Part shown: one piece after another, positions 1 through 4,323 of the stretch
How the letters are laid out: the number at the start of each line of letters is the position of its first letter
How positions within the stretch are numbered: position 1 is the stretch's first letter
From: Methylocystaceae bacterium
Lineage (GTDB): Bacteria; Pseudomonadota; Alphaproteobacteria; Rhizobiales; Beijerinckiaceae
Assembly (NCBI GenBank): GCA_003152255.1
Contig: PLZT01000372.1
Location: 1-5,348 of the forward strand
Direction: 5' to 3'
DNA: 5,348 nt
Made by a program: the position numbers and the translations under genes
The notes under the pieces: model-generated
What the model saw: only the letters and a program-made list of their open reading frames with translations
Database searches by the model: none
Told to the model about the DNA's origin: nothing

Positions 1-7
1 TTGCACT

Positions 8-241
8 TCAACCTTGATTCCGCCTCCCATAAGCTACGGCCCTATGCGCCGCGCAATAGGGAGAACCAATCGGCGTGTCGCAGCCGCAAAACTGCGACGC
101 AGGCTCGAGCATGCCGCCGAGCGGGTATTTGCATTGCCCTTTGCGCAGCGCAAACAACGCAACGCCGGTCGGCGGCTCCGCAGGATGCTCTATTTCCACG
201 GCCACTGAAATTTCCGAATGCGTAGTTTCAGCATCGCTCAT
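8..241 (-). CDS. GcrA-like short zinc-finger-like protein
   Basis: The 77-residue product carries the C-terminal signature of the GcrA cell-cycle regulator family: a CKYPLG stretch, then FCG, then PYCAAHRAVAY. Visible potential metal ligands are C37, C52, C63 and H66. GcrA proteins are normally about 170 residues, with an N-terminal helix-turn-helix that contacts methylated GANTC DNA and a C-terminal part that contacts sigma70. This product lacks the N-terminal half entirely; residues 1-30 are acidic and unrelated to it. I chose the ATG at 241 because AGGGG lies about 8 bases upstream; a further in-frame start at 274 has no such support. Prophages and islands of Rhizobiales often carry small GcrA relatives. 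Whether it acts on transcription is inference. It could be a decayed regulator or a stand-alone sigma-binding module. The family call is fairly sure, the function is not. Confidence 0.8.
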   Translation of the reverse strand: MSDAETTHSEISVAVEIEHPAEPPTGVALFALRKGQCKYPLGGMLEPASQFCGCDTPIGSPYCAAHRAVAYGRRNQG

Positions 242-309
242 CGGTTTTGCCCCTGCCTTTGTGCGCTGGCACAATACGCAGGCCTATTGCTGATTCGCCC
301 CTCAAACGC

Positions 310-343
310 AAAACGGCCCGTCGCTACATCCGCGCTCGGGCCG
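310..343 (-). terminator. Rho-independent terminator-like hairpin, copy 1
   Basis: Positions 314-320 (CGGCCCG) pair perfectly with 337-343 (CGGGCCG). Inside the loop a further CGC/GCG pairing can form. On the minus strand the stem is followed by TTTT (313-310). It lies upstream of the GcrA-like gene and would end minus-strand transcription coming from 344-672. A closely related hairpin lies at 2723-2760, which supports a real repeated element. The T-run is short, so strength is uncertain. Confidence 0.5.
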
Positions 344-379
344 CTTCGTGGCGTCAGGTTGTGCAACCGTTCGCTTGCT

Positions 380-416
380 CAAACTGATCTTCTACAGTTT
401 GCGTGCAAAACTGTTT
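380..416. promoter_or_regulatory. Cluster of AAACTG half-sites (candidate operator)
   Basis: Three copies of one half-site occur in alternating orientation: CAAACTG at 380-386, CAGTTTG at 395-401 and AAACTG at 408-413. The last two form a palindrome, ACAGTTT (394-400) against AAACTGT (408-414). AAACTGTTT (408-416) is itself a short palindrome. This spacing is typical of a dimeric repressor's binding site, but it could also be a hairpin in RNA. No protein can be assigned. The site lies in gene-poor DNA between two minus-strand features. Confidence 0.35.
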
Positions 417-431
417 GATATCGTTGATGTT

Positions 432-590
432 TCAATCGGCGCGAGTCCGTTGTAGTGCCACGTGGCGTTCTCGCGCAATACGAGTCCTAAATATTGAGTC
501 AAAAGAATCGCTTCCAGCCAACGGTTGTAGAACAAAGCGCGAAATGGCACTACTTTCTGCAATCAAAGGTAGAATGTCGTGCAAAGTCAT
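432..590 (-). CDS. Doubtful small ORF in AT-richer DNA
   Basis: This frame gives 52 residues starting MTLHDILPLIAES and is open further upstream, to position 659, without another ATG; the other two minus frames are interrupted by stops. I do not recognise the protein. Codon use is poorer in GC than in the neighbours, which fits either foreign DNA or a non-coding stretch. No convincing ribosome binding site precedes the ATG. Mild support comes from its position: its stop is about 90 bases before hairpin copy 1, the same spacing as between the HNH gene stop and hairpin copy 2. A run of about 76 open codons can occur by chance in DNA of this composition. It could also be the 3' end of a longer gene that lost its start. 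Confidence 0.22.
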   Translation of the reverse strand: MTLHDILPLIAESSAISRFVLQPLAGSDSFDSIFRTRIARERHVALQRTRAD

Positions 591-592
591 GT

Positions 593-609
593 AGTTGCGA
601 CGCGCAACT
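593..609. repeat. Perfect inverted repeat AGTTGCG-ACG-CGCAACT
   Basis: Seven-base arms (593-599 and 603-609) flank a three-base centre. It has no T-run on either side, so an operator or a small hairpin is more likely than a terminator. It lies about 130 bases upstream of the 79-aa gene on the plus strand and at the 5' end of the doubtful minus ORF. No binding protein can be named. Confidence 0.35.
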
Positions 610-672
610 GTAAAAGACCAGTCAAAGATTAGGCTAGGCGATTCGCTGGCGCAAGAGCGTCAGCTTATGATC

Positions 673-721
673 GCTGACGCGGCCTCGCGCCGGGGCAATC
701 TCCCAGCTATGCTTAGCGAAA
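673..721 (+). repeat. Leader module SRRGNLPAML, copy 1
   Basis: This 49-base segment matches 3695-3647 on the minus strand at 41 of 49 positions by eye. In one frame both copies read SRRGNLPAML, and within the core three of four differences are synonymous in that frame. That suggests the 3' end of an unidentified coding sequence. Alternatively it is a repeated promoter and leader, since both copies hold TATGCT at the same place. In both places a start codon follows after 16-17 bases. Confidence 0.55.
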
Positions 722-737
722 AGCAGGAGACCAAAAA

Positions 738-977
738 ATGGCTACAGCACCATCCGCCGAGGATGCCGCCCGTTATATTATTTCCGTTTACATAGCTCAC
801 AATCTCCGCGCTGGACATGCGCTTCGTACAGGTAATTTCATGAGCGCCTTTGATCAGCCGGGATGGCAGCCAGACGATTTTAAACCGGGGATGGAATACG
901 CAATTGAGCAAAAATGGATAGAGATGAGCCGTCCCGATCACTTCGTCCTCACCCCCGCTGGATTTGCGGAGGCTTAA
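738..977 (+). CDS. Small protein of unknown function, 79 aa
   Basis: The start is well fixed: AGGAG (725-729) lies 8 bases before the ATG. I do not recognise a named family. The sequence has a helical N-terminal half (AARYIISVYIAHNL, residues 10-23), a middle part with GWQPDDF (42-48), then a second helix (AIEQKW) and the ending FVLTPAGFAEA. The final strand-turn-helix pattern resembles the C-terminal part of small winged-helix proteins from alphaproteobacterial phages and islands, but there is no clear recognition helix. It follows leader copy 1 and is followed 3 bases later by a dead N-terminal fragment of another family. In the mirrored arrangement at 3629-3423 an unrelated gene takes its place. 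The gene is probably real; a DNA-binding role is only a guess. Confidence 0.7.
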   Translation: MATAPSAEDAARYIISVYIAHNLRAGHALRTGNFMSAFDQPGWQPDDFKPGMEYAIEQKWIEMSRPDHFVLTPAGFAEA

Positions 978-980
978 ATA

Positions 981-1040
981 ATGCCCACTGGACCTAAAGG
1001 ATAAAAATGCCCCGCCGACGTGATCGGCAACGCTCCCTAA
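981..1040 (+). pseudogene. Dead 5' fragment of the MxxGPKGxKRPADVIGNA family
   Basis: Reading from ATG 981 gives MPTGPKG, a stop (1002-1004), then KCPADVIGNAP and a second stop (1038-1040). From memory, this matches the start of a short, widespread rhizobial family (GPKG-KRPADVIGNA-V...IATGE) whose members often end in MTPERRxEIAKKAA. Only the first 18 or so codons remain, with a nonsense change in codon 8. The fragment runs straight, in the same frame, into the HTH-regulator tail at 1041. A piece resembling the other end of this family lies at 3351-3290. Confidence 0.6.
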
Positions 1041-1121
1041 ATCCTAGACGCCCTCGAATCGGCTGGCGTCGAGTTGATCGCCGAGAACGGCGGCGGAGCG
1101 CGCGTGAGGTCGAGGAAATGA
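1041..1121 (+). pseudogene. C-terminal tail of an XRE/HTH regulator, copy A
   Basis: The frame reads ILDALESAGVELIAENGGG, then ARVRSRK and TGA. This is the typical end of small alphaproteobacterial helix-turn-helix regulators (LEAAGVEFI-ENGGGPGVRLRK). The DNA-binding domain is missing; upstream lies the dead fragment at 981. Its TGA overlaps an ATG (1118-1120), which opens a 13-codon frame ending at 1159. Copies B and C of the same tail have the same ATGA overlap. Confidence 0.65.
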
Positions 1122-1202
1122 CCGCGCGGGACAGGGCGTCTAGTCGCGTGACAGCTTAGCTCATGTCCGCCATGGCATATGTAATAGCGCTCGGCCTTTC
1201 GA

Positions 1203-1436
1203 TCAGTCCTCGGAAACCTTTGCTGCGCCAGCAACGAACAGCCAGCCGATAATTATGAGTGCAGCCCATATTGAAATGATCGGATGACCAGCGGCGAAAA
1301 TAAACGCTAAAGACGCGACTATCATCGCGGCGATTCCGAGAATCGCCAGCAATCTCAATTGCGGTAGCGCCAAACCATGGCTAAAGTTTCGAATGGACGC
1401 CGGTTTTGGAATATGAAATTTGTCCGCTAGTGACAT
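1203..1436 (-). CDS. Small two-helix inner-membrane protein, 77 aa
   Basis: The ATG at 1436 is preceded by GGAGG with 8 bases spacing, so this start is preferred over the longer frame from 1514. The product has a short basic N-terminus (residues 1-28) and two hydrophobic helices at about 29-49 and 53-72, joined by a tight GHP turn, with an acidic end (VSED). This predicts a helical hairpin in the inner membrane with both ends in the cytoplasm. No enzyme motif, cysteine or charged residue inside the helices points to a function, and no family is recognised. Two-helix proteins of this size in phage regions may be holin-like, but no lysis gene is nearby, so I do not propose that. It lies downstream of the ParB-like fragment on the same strand. 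Confidence 0.7.
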   Translation of the reverse strand: MSLADKFHIPKPASIRNFSHGLALPQLRLLAILGIAAMIVASLAFIFAAGHPIISIWAALIIIGWLFVAGAAKVSED

Positions 1437-1522
1437 GACGTGCCCCTCCGAACGCTGTTTTTTCGCGCGGCCGACCGCGCGGCTTCGGCTATTGGGATAA
1501 CGTCGAGCGAGCACAATGGTTG

Positions 1523-1792
1523 CGCGTCCAACTCCACGCCCTTGTCGAGGGAAGTTCCGGTGACAGCGGCGAGGTCATCGCCGAGCGCTTCGCCACGGGC
1601 GGCGGCGCGCTCGATTGAGCGCTTATGCTTGCCGGTCGCGTCCGCTGTTGATGATGCAAACGACAAATTGTCGCTCGCTAGACTTCCTGTGTGACGATTG
1701 CCCTTGAAGGCTTCCGCCTTCGTCTCCGGGTGCAACTCCTCGTAGATCGCCTTGCGGCGGAAGATCGCGGAGGCTTGCCACGTGATCGCCGC
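1523..1792 (-). pseudogene. ParB-like protein fragment, both ends missing
   Basis: In frame directly after the USP stop codon, the sequence reads AITWQASAIFRRKAIYEELH, then PET, then a run with FKGN, ATGKHKRSIERAAARGEALG and GTSLDKGVELDA. From memory, this is the middle region of ParB-N-terminal-domain proteins and plasmid or phage partition/methylase-associated proteins (RRKAIYEELHPET...TGKS-RTVERAAARGE...GTSLDKGVELDALAKL). The ParB catalytic N-terminus and everything after VELDA are gone. The open frame continues to 1427 but without family resemblance, so the homologous piece ends near 1523. The only internal start is a TTG (1735-1733) without a good ribosome site. It is a relic of a mobile element and probably not expressed as a working protein. 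Confidence 0.65.
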
Positions 1793-2620
1793 TTATTCGG
1801 CGTGCGGCTGCGGAATCGCCAATACTGGACATGGCGCTTCACGCAGGACGCGTTCCGTAACGCTACCGCGAAATGCATCTAACAGCCCGTGGTGACCCGC
1901 CGTGGGCATTGCGACAATATCCGCGCGGATTTCCTCTGCGACCCCAACAATTGTTTCGACGACGGACCCCTGTCGCAGATCGACAATGCTATCGAGCGCG
2001 CTGGCGTTAACGGGCACCCAAGAACCGATATGGAGCAGATGGACCCGCGCGTTCGGAGCGACAAGCTGCTTGAAGGCCGCAACCCATCGCCAAGCATCCC
2101 AAGGGGGCATGACACCATCGATCGGCAATAGAATCGTCTTCAAGGAAATAGCGCCCGTCTCGCGATCGACGAAACCTCTTTGATCCTCGCGCAGGAACAA
2201 TGTTCGCGCCCGCGCCCGGCGTGCCGCCGCCTCGGCGACAGACCCTTGAAACCACCGATGCGGCGCGCTTCGCGCATGGGTCATCATTACTAGCAGGTCA
2301 CAAGGATGCTGCTCCAAAAACGTCCCGACGCCGCGAACCGGATCATTCAAATTGAAGATTCTCTTCGCGACCCTCACGCCGAGTTGCTTCACAACCATGG
2401 ACTGCGGCGCGTCGGGTGCAATCATTCCCCAAGCAGCCAGCATCTCTCGGACGCGCGGAAAATGTTCCCAGTCGTCCTGTTCGGTTTCACCTTCAATATG
2501 AACGAGATAGAAAAGGCTCTTAGCCGCGACGGCGAGACGGAGCGCGTGCGCGAAGGCGTCCAATCCGGCGTGCGAGAAATCGGTTGGGTGAACGATGGAC
2601 TCCAGTGCCATGTCGGTCAT
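1793..2620 (-). CDS. Tandem universal stress protein (UspA family)
   Basis: The 275-residue cytoplasmic protein has two Usp domains, about residues 5-145 and 158-272. Each opens with the family's strand and aspartate (IVHPTDFS with D14; ILLPIDGV with D168). Domain 2 ends with GHHGLLDAFRGSVTERVLRE and APCPVLAIP, the nucleotide-binding loop; its glycine spacing (G242, G245, G252-S253) is G-x2-G-x6-GS, shorter than the classical x9. Domain 1 has only THARSAPHRWFQGS at this place and has probably lost nucleotide binding. Usp proteins act in survival under starvation, oxygen limitation or other stress; the ligand here is unknown. GAGGG lies 8 bases before the ATG at 2620, which fixes that start. 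It appears intact among gene remains, with no partner in an operon. I see no FNR/FixK-type box upstream. The family call is secure. Confidence 0.95.
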   Translation of the reverse strand: MTDMALESIVHPTDFSHAGLDAFAHALRLAVAAKSLFYLVHIEGETEQDDWEHFPRVREMLAAWGMIAPDAPQSMVVKQLGVRVAKRIFNLNDPVRGVGTFLEQHPCDLLVMMTHARSAPHRWFQGSVAEAAARRARARTLFLREDQRGFVDRETGAISLKTILLPIDGVMPPWDAWRWVAAFKQLVAPNARVHLLHIGSWVPVNASALDSIVDLRQGSVVETIVGVAEEIRADIVAMPTAGHHGLLDAFRGSVTERVLREAPCPVLAIPQPHAE

Positions 2621-2722
2621 TAGCGTACCCTCGAAACCAGCTTATGCAAATCATCTCACGCCGACATTTGCCGGATGATGACTGTGCTAAGGTTCAGTTT
2701 GCCGCTCTCCGCTCCAAAATGC
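2621..2722. other. USP upstream region, no promoter recognised
   Basis: This gap between the USP start and hairpin copy 2 holds the USP ribosome site. It must also hold the USP promoter unless transcription reads through the hairpin from the HNH gene. No convincing -35/-10 pair is visible by eye, and no dyad with FNR-like TTGAT-N4-ATCAA spacing. Confidence 0.4.
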
Positions 2723-2760
2723 AAAAACGACCCGTCGCTATATCTGCGCTCGGGCAGTTT
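2723..2760 (-). terminator. Rho-independent terminator-like hairpin, copy 2
   Basis: On the minus strand, AAAC (2760-2757) and CCCG (2754-2751) pair with CGGG (2734-2731) and GTTT (2728-2725) around a 2x2 internal mismatch. The inner loop can form CGC/GCG as in copy 1. A TTTTT run (2727-2723) and GCATTTT follow. It lies about 94 bases after the HNH gene stop and before the USP gene, a natural end for the minus-strand gene run 4037-2854. The loop core is shared with copy 1 (310-343). Confidence 0.6.
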
Positions 2761-2853
2761 CTCTATCGACGCGAGGGAGCGGGTGAAAGAGGCAACTCGA
2801 CGGCTGAATTGTCGGGGCAAGTCGCACGCGTTGCCCGCGCTGCGCCAGTCCGT

Positions 2854-3255
2854 TCAAATGCGCCGGCGAGCCTCGTCCAAAGCGATCTTACTGGCGCACA
2901 CCGCGCGCGACAGGAAGGCTTCAATCTGGTCTTTCTCTCCGGCTTCATCCCAGGGCTGAAATTCGAGATTGTGCGGGTCGGAAACTGCACCGCCAAGCGC
3001 AAGCGGAATGCGATGATCCAATTCAAAATCGACGAGTAGCTCCTCGGTGATTTCCAATTCATGAACCAGTCGCAGCTTGACGCTGCTCGTGTAGCGTGCC
3101 GACGGCCGAACGGTCTTCGTCCAGCCCGGAACGCAGATTGTCGAGCCGATCGTCTCTTGCGTGACGACGGGATTGAGGGGGAGGTCGATGGCGAGGGCCG
3201 GCGCGGCGAGAGCCGCAATGGTCGCGAATGCGTAAATGGTTGGTCTCAGGGTCAT
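2854..3255 (-). CDS. Secreted HNH-nuclease-like protein, 3' end shortened
   Basis: Starting at the internal ATG 3255, the 133-residue product has a signal peptide (basic MTLRP, hydrophobic core, cleavage after PALA at residue 22). The mature part contains CVPGW (C41), then FELDHRIPLALGGAVSDPHN, the core of an HNH/beta-beta-alpha-metal fold with D80-H81 and N96, then FQPW and a late cysteine (C120) that could pair with C41. HNH proteins cut DNA or RNA with a metal ion; the signal peptide implies a periplasmic or exported role. The stop is odd: the frame reads ARRRI-TGA-TDWR, where relatives I remember have a Trp-containing end, so TGG may have become TGA. An upstream in-frame start at 3351 would prepend an unrelated fragment (3256-3351); SD evidence is weak for both starts. 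Export and nuclease activity are inferred. Confidence 0.75.
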   Translation of the reverse strand: MTLRPTIYAFATIAALAAPALAIDLPLNPVVTQETIGSTICVPGWTKTVRPSARYTSSVKLRLVHELEITEELLVDFELDHRIPLALGGAVSDPHNLEFQPWDEAGEKDQIEAFLSRAVCASKIALDEARRRI

Positions 3256-3351
3256 GCTCGTTTGCGACTTGGCCGCTCTGGAAACGGAACGACTGGCTTT
3301 TTTCGCGATCTCCGCGCGGCGTTCCGGGGTCATGCCCTTGGCGCGCTTCAT
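3256..3351 (-). pseudogene. MTPERRAEIAKKA tail fragment fused in frame to the HNH gene
   Basis: From ATG 3351 the frame reads MKRAKGMTPERRAEIAKKAS and then about 12 poorly conserved residues before the signal peptide at 3255. GMTPERRAEIAKKA is, from memory, the usual C-terminal motif of the rhizobial family whose N-terminus survives at 981-1040. Placed in front, it would bury the signal peptide and block export, so it is more likely a relic than a true domain. Its ATG overlaps the stop of regulator tail copy B (ATGA), so translation through the junction is possible. Confidence 0.5.
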
Positions 3352-3422
3352 TCCACCGCCCCGCCCTTCCTCAGCCTCACGCCCGCCCCGCCGCCGTTCT
3401 CCGCGATGAACTCGACGCCTGC
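3348..3422 (-). pseudogene. C-terminal tail of an XRE/HTH regulator, copy B
   Basis: Directly after the stop of the 68-aa gene, and in its frame, the sequence reads AGVEFIAENGGGAGVRLRKG, then GAVE and TGA. This is the best preserved of the three tails. The whole DNA-binding part is absent. Its TGA overlaps the ATG at 3351. Copy A is at 1041-1121 and copy C at 4126-4034. Confidence 0.65.
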
Positions 3423-3629
3423 TTAAGTTTGCGCGGCATTTGTGTATTCTTTCAACAGAGTATTGAGTTCATTAATCCACTTTTTGACGCGAATTATGGT
3501 GTCTTCCGTCGTGCTTCCGACGATAGCGTCTCCGGTCGTTATCTGCCCAGATTCAAGCGCTTTGAGCTGCCGCTGAAGTGTCGCTCGCATTTGAATCCAG
3601 TCCTCAATCAAATCGTTTATTGTCGTCAT
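3423..3629 (-). CDS. Small helical protein of unknown function, 68 aa
   Basis: GGGGAGG lies 7 bases before the ATG at 3629, which makes this start much better than the in-frame one at 3710. The product, starting MTTINDLIEDWIQ, is almost wholly helical. Residues 5-27 and 42-62 form two amphipathic helices with leucines and isoleucines at heptad-like spacing (LIEDWIQMRATLQRQLKALE; IIRVKKWINELNTLLKEY), joined by a Thr/Gly-rich turn. A dimeric coiled-coil or helical hairpin is likely. No enzymatic motif, signal peptide or membrane segment is present, and no family is recognised. It follows leader copy 2 and is followed at once by regulator tail B, so it holds the middle place that the unrelated 79-aa gene holds at 738-977. 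Confidence 0.7.
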   Translation of the reverse strand: MTTINDLIEDWIQMRATLQRQLKALESGQITTGDAIVGSTTEDTIIRVKKWINELNTLLKEYTNAAQT

Positions 3630-3646
3630 AGCGCAACCTCCCCGGG

Positions 3647-3695
3647 TTTCGCCGAGCATAGCCGGAAGATTGCCCCGGCGCGAGCGCCCGTCAAC
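3647..3695 (-). repeat. Leader module SRRGNLPAML, copy 2
   Basis: This is the inverted counterpart of 673-721, with 41 of 49 bases the same by eye. It reads DGRSRRGNLPAMLGE in the frame of the following 68-aa gene and ends 17 bases before that gene's ATG. Thirty bases separate it from the stop of the 103-aa gene upstream. Confidence 0.55.
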
Positions 3696-3725
3696 GGGCT
3701 CAAATTTCAAACCGAGACGCCGCCC

Positions 3726-4037
3726 CTATTCGTCATTCTCGGCGTTCAAGTCTTCGAGCGGGATAGACGCGGGCTTGGGGCTGGCCGGTTCAAGGGGCTG
3801 CGGATCATGGTGCGTATGCGGTAAGCCGTTCATTGGCCTCCAGCCGGCGATACAGCAACTCAGCCGTTCTTCCGTCCGCGCGTTCCACCATTCATCATCA
3901 TGGAAGACGACGGCGAACGGGATGATGTAGAAGCCCCGATAATCCTTTGCGCGGACCTGGACTATTTGCCCTTCTACAGGCGCATGCGCAGCCGTGTCGA
4001 TCCAATCGGAATCGTTCAATGGTTGCTCGTCTGTCAT
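3726..4037 (-). CDS. DUF551-like small phage-type protein, 103 aa
   Basis: The product starts MTDEQPLNDSDWIDTAAHAP and has an all-beta-looking core: QIVQVRAKD (24-32), FYIIPFAVVFHDDEWWNA (36-53) and the ending CCIAGWRPM (61-69), then a long proline-rich, probably disordered tail (70-103). The order W-I-x-x, A-P-x-x-G-x-x-V-x-V, W-x-N and G-W-x-P resembles the DUF551 family of phage and prophage proteins; this is resemblance by eye, not proof. Function is unknown for that family too. I start it at 4037 because GGAAGG lies upstream and because the longer frame to 4142 runs over regulator tail C in another phase. Its ATG overlaps the tail's TGA (ATGA), so translational coupling is possible. Adjacent cysteines C61-C62 are unusual. 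Confidence 0.7.
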   Translation of the reverse strand: MTDEQPLNDSDWIDTAAHAPVEGQIVQVRAKDYRGFYIIPFAVVFHDDEWWNARTEERLSCCIAGWRPMNGLPHTHHDPQPLEPASPKPASIPLEDLNAENDE

Positions 4038-4126
4038 TTCCCGATACCTTCCGTTCCCTGCGGCGTCTTCCTCAACCTCACGCCCGGGCCTTCCCCATTC
4101 TCCTCGATGAAGATCACGCCGGCCGC
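4034..4126 (-). pseudogene. C-terminal tail of an XRE/HTH regulator, copy C
   Basis: The frame reads AAGVIFIEENGEGPGVRLRK, then TPQGTEGIGK and TGA. The resemblance to copies A and B stops at about 4126. Beyond it the DNA matches another segment (4970-4999) instead, so this is a recombination joint. The TGA overlaps the ATG of the 103-aa gene. Confidence 0.6.
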
Positions 4127-4154
4127 AATCGCCGGCCTGCAATCCCGAGGCGTC
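4125..4154 (+). repeat. 30-bp segment shared with 4970-4999, copy 1
   Basis: It matches 4970-4999 at 24 of 30 bases. In the plus frame it reads AIAGLQSRGV against TIADLQAQGV. The second resembles the helix after the catalytic domain of large serine recombinases (PxIxxLQAxGVTS), but the piece is too short to be sure. It borders regulator tail C on the opposite strand. Confidence 0.3.
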
Positions 4155-4323
4155 GCTGGCGCGTGGGTGACGCGCCCAACCCGCTTTGCCTGCGGTCGAC
4201 GCCCGTGAGTTGCAAGACGATCGGCCTAGCGCCCGAAAAACTGTTTCTCGCTATAGACCGGCGGCCATCTGGAGAATATTGGGTTAAGAACATGCCTTAG
4301 CTAAAGGAAGGGATCAAATCGTC
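4155..4323. other. Intergenic stretch before the secreted protein gene
   Basis: No gene is supported here. It contains an imperfect inverted repeat with TGCA ends (4138-4155 against 4197-4214, 13 of 18 bases) and, near the end, AAGGAAGGG (4304-4312) serving the next gene. A TATAGA (4252-4257) is -10-like, but no matching -35 is seen. Confidence 0.35.

Noticed and set aside
660..941. 93-residue minus frame
   Set aside because: It is opposite the 79-aa gene, which has AGGAG at ideal spacing; this frame has no such site.
1427..1735. Complete 102-aa ParB-like gene starting at TTG 1735
   Set aside because: Family resemblance begins upstream of the TTG and stops at VELDA (1523); the rest is unrelated, so it is a fragment and not a full gene.
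2584..3218. Long frames of 151 residues on both strands around the HNH gene
   Set aside because: Both are in other phases over the HNH gene or hairpin copy 2, are rich in Arg, Ser and Pro, and lack motifs; the HNH frame explains the region.
3228..3824. 198-residue plus-strand open frame
   Set aside because: It lies opposite tail B, the 68-aa gene and leader copy 2, has no ribosome site, and its sequence shows no family resemblance; the minus-strand frames do.
4138..4214. Imperfect inverted repeat with TGCA ends as an insertion-sequence pair
   Set aside because: Only 13 of 18 arm bases match, the space between is 41 bases, and no target duplication or transposase is present.
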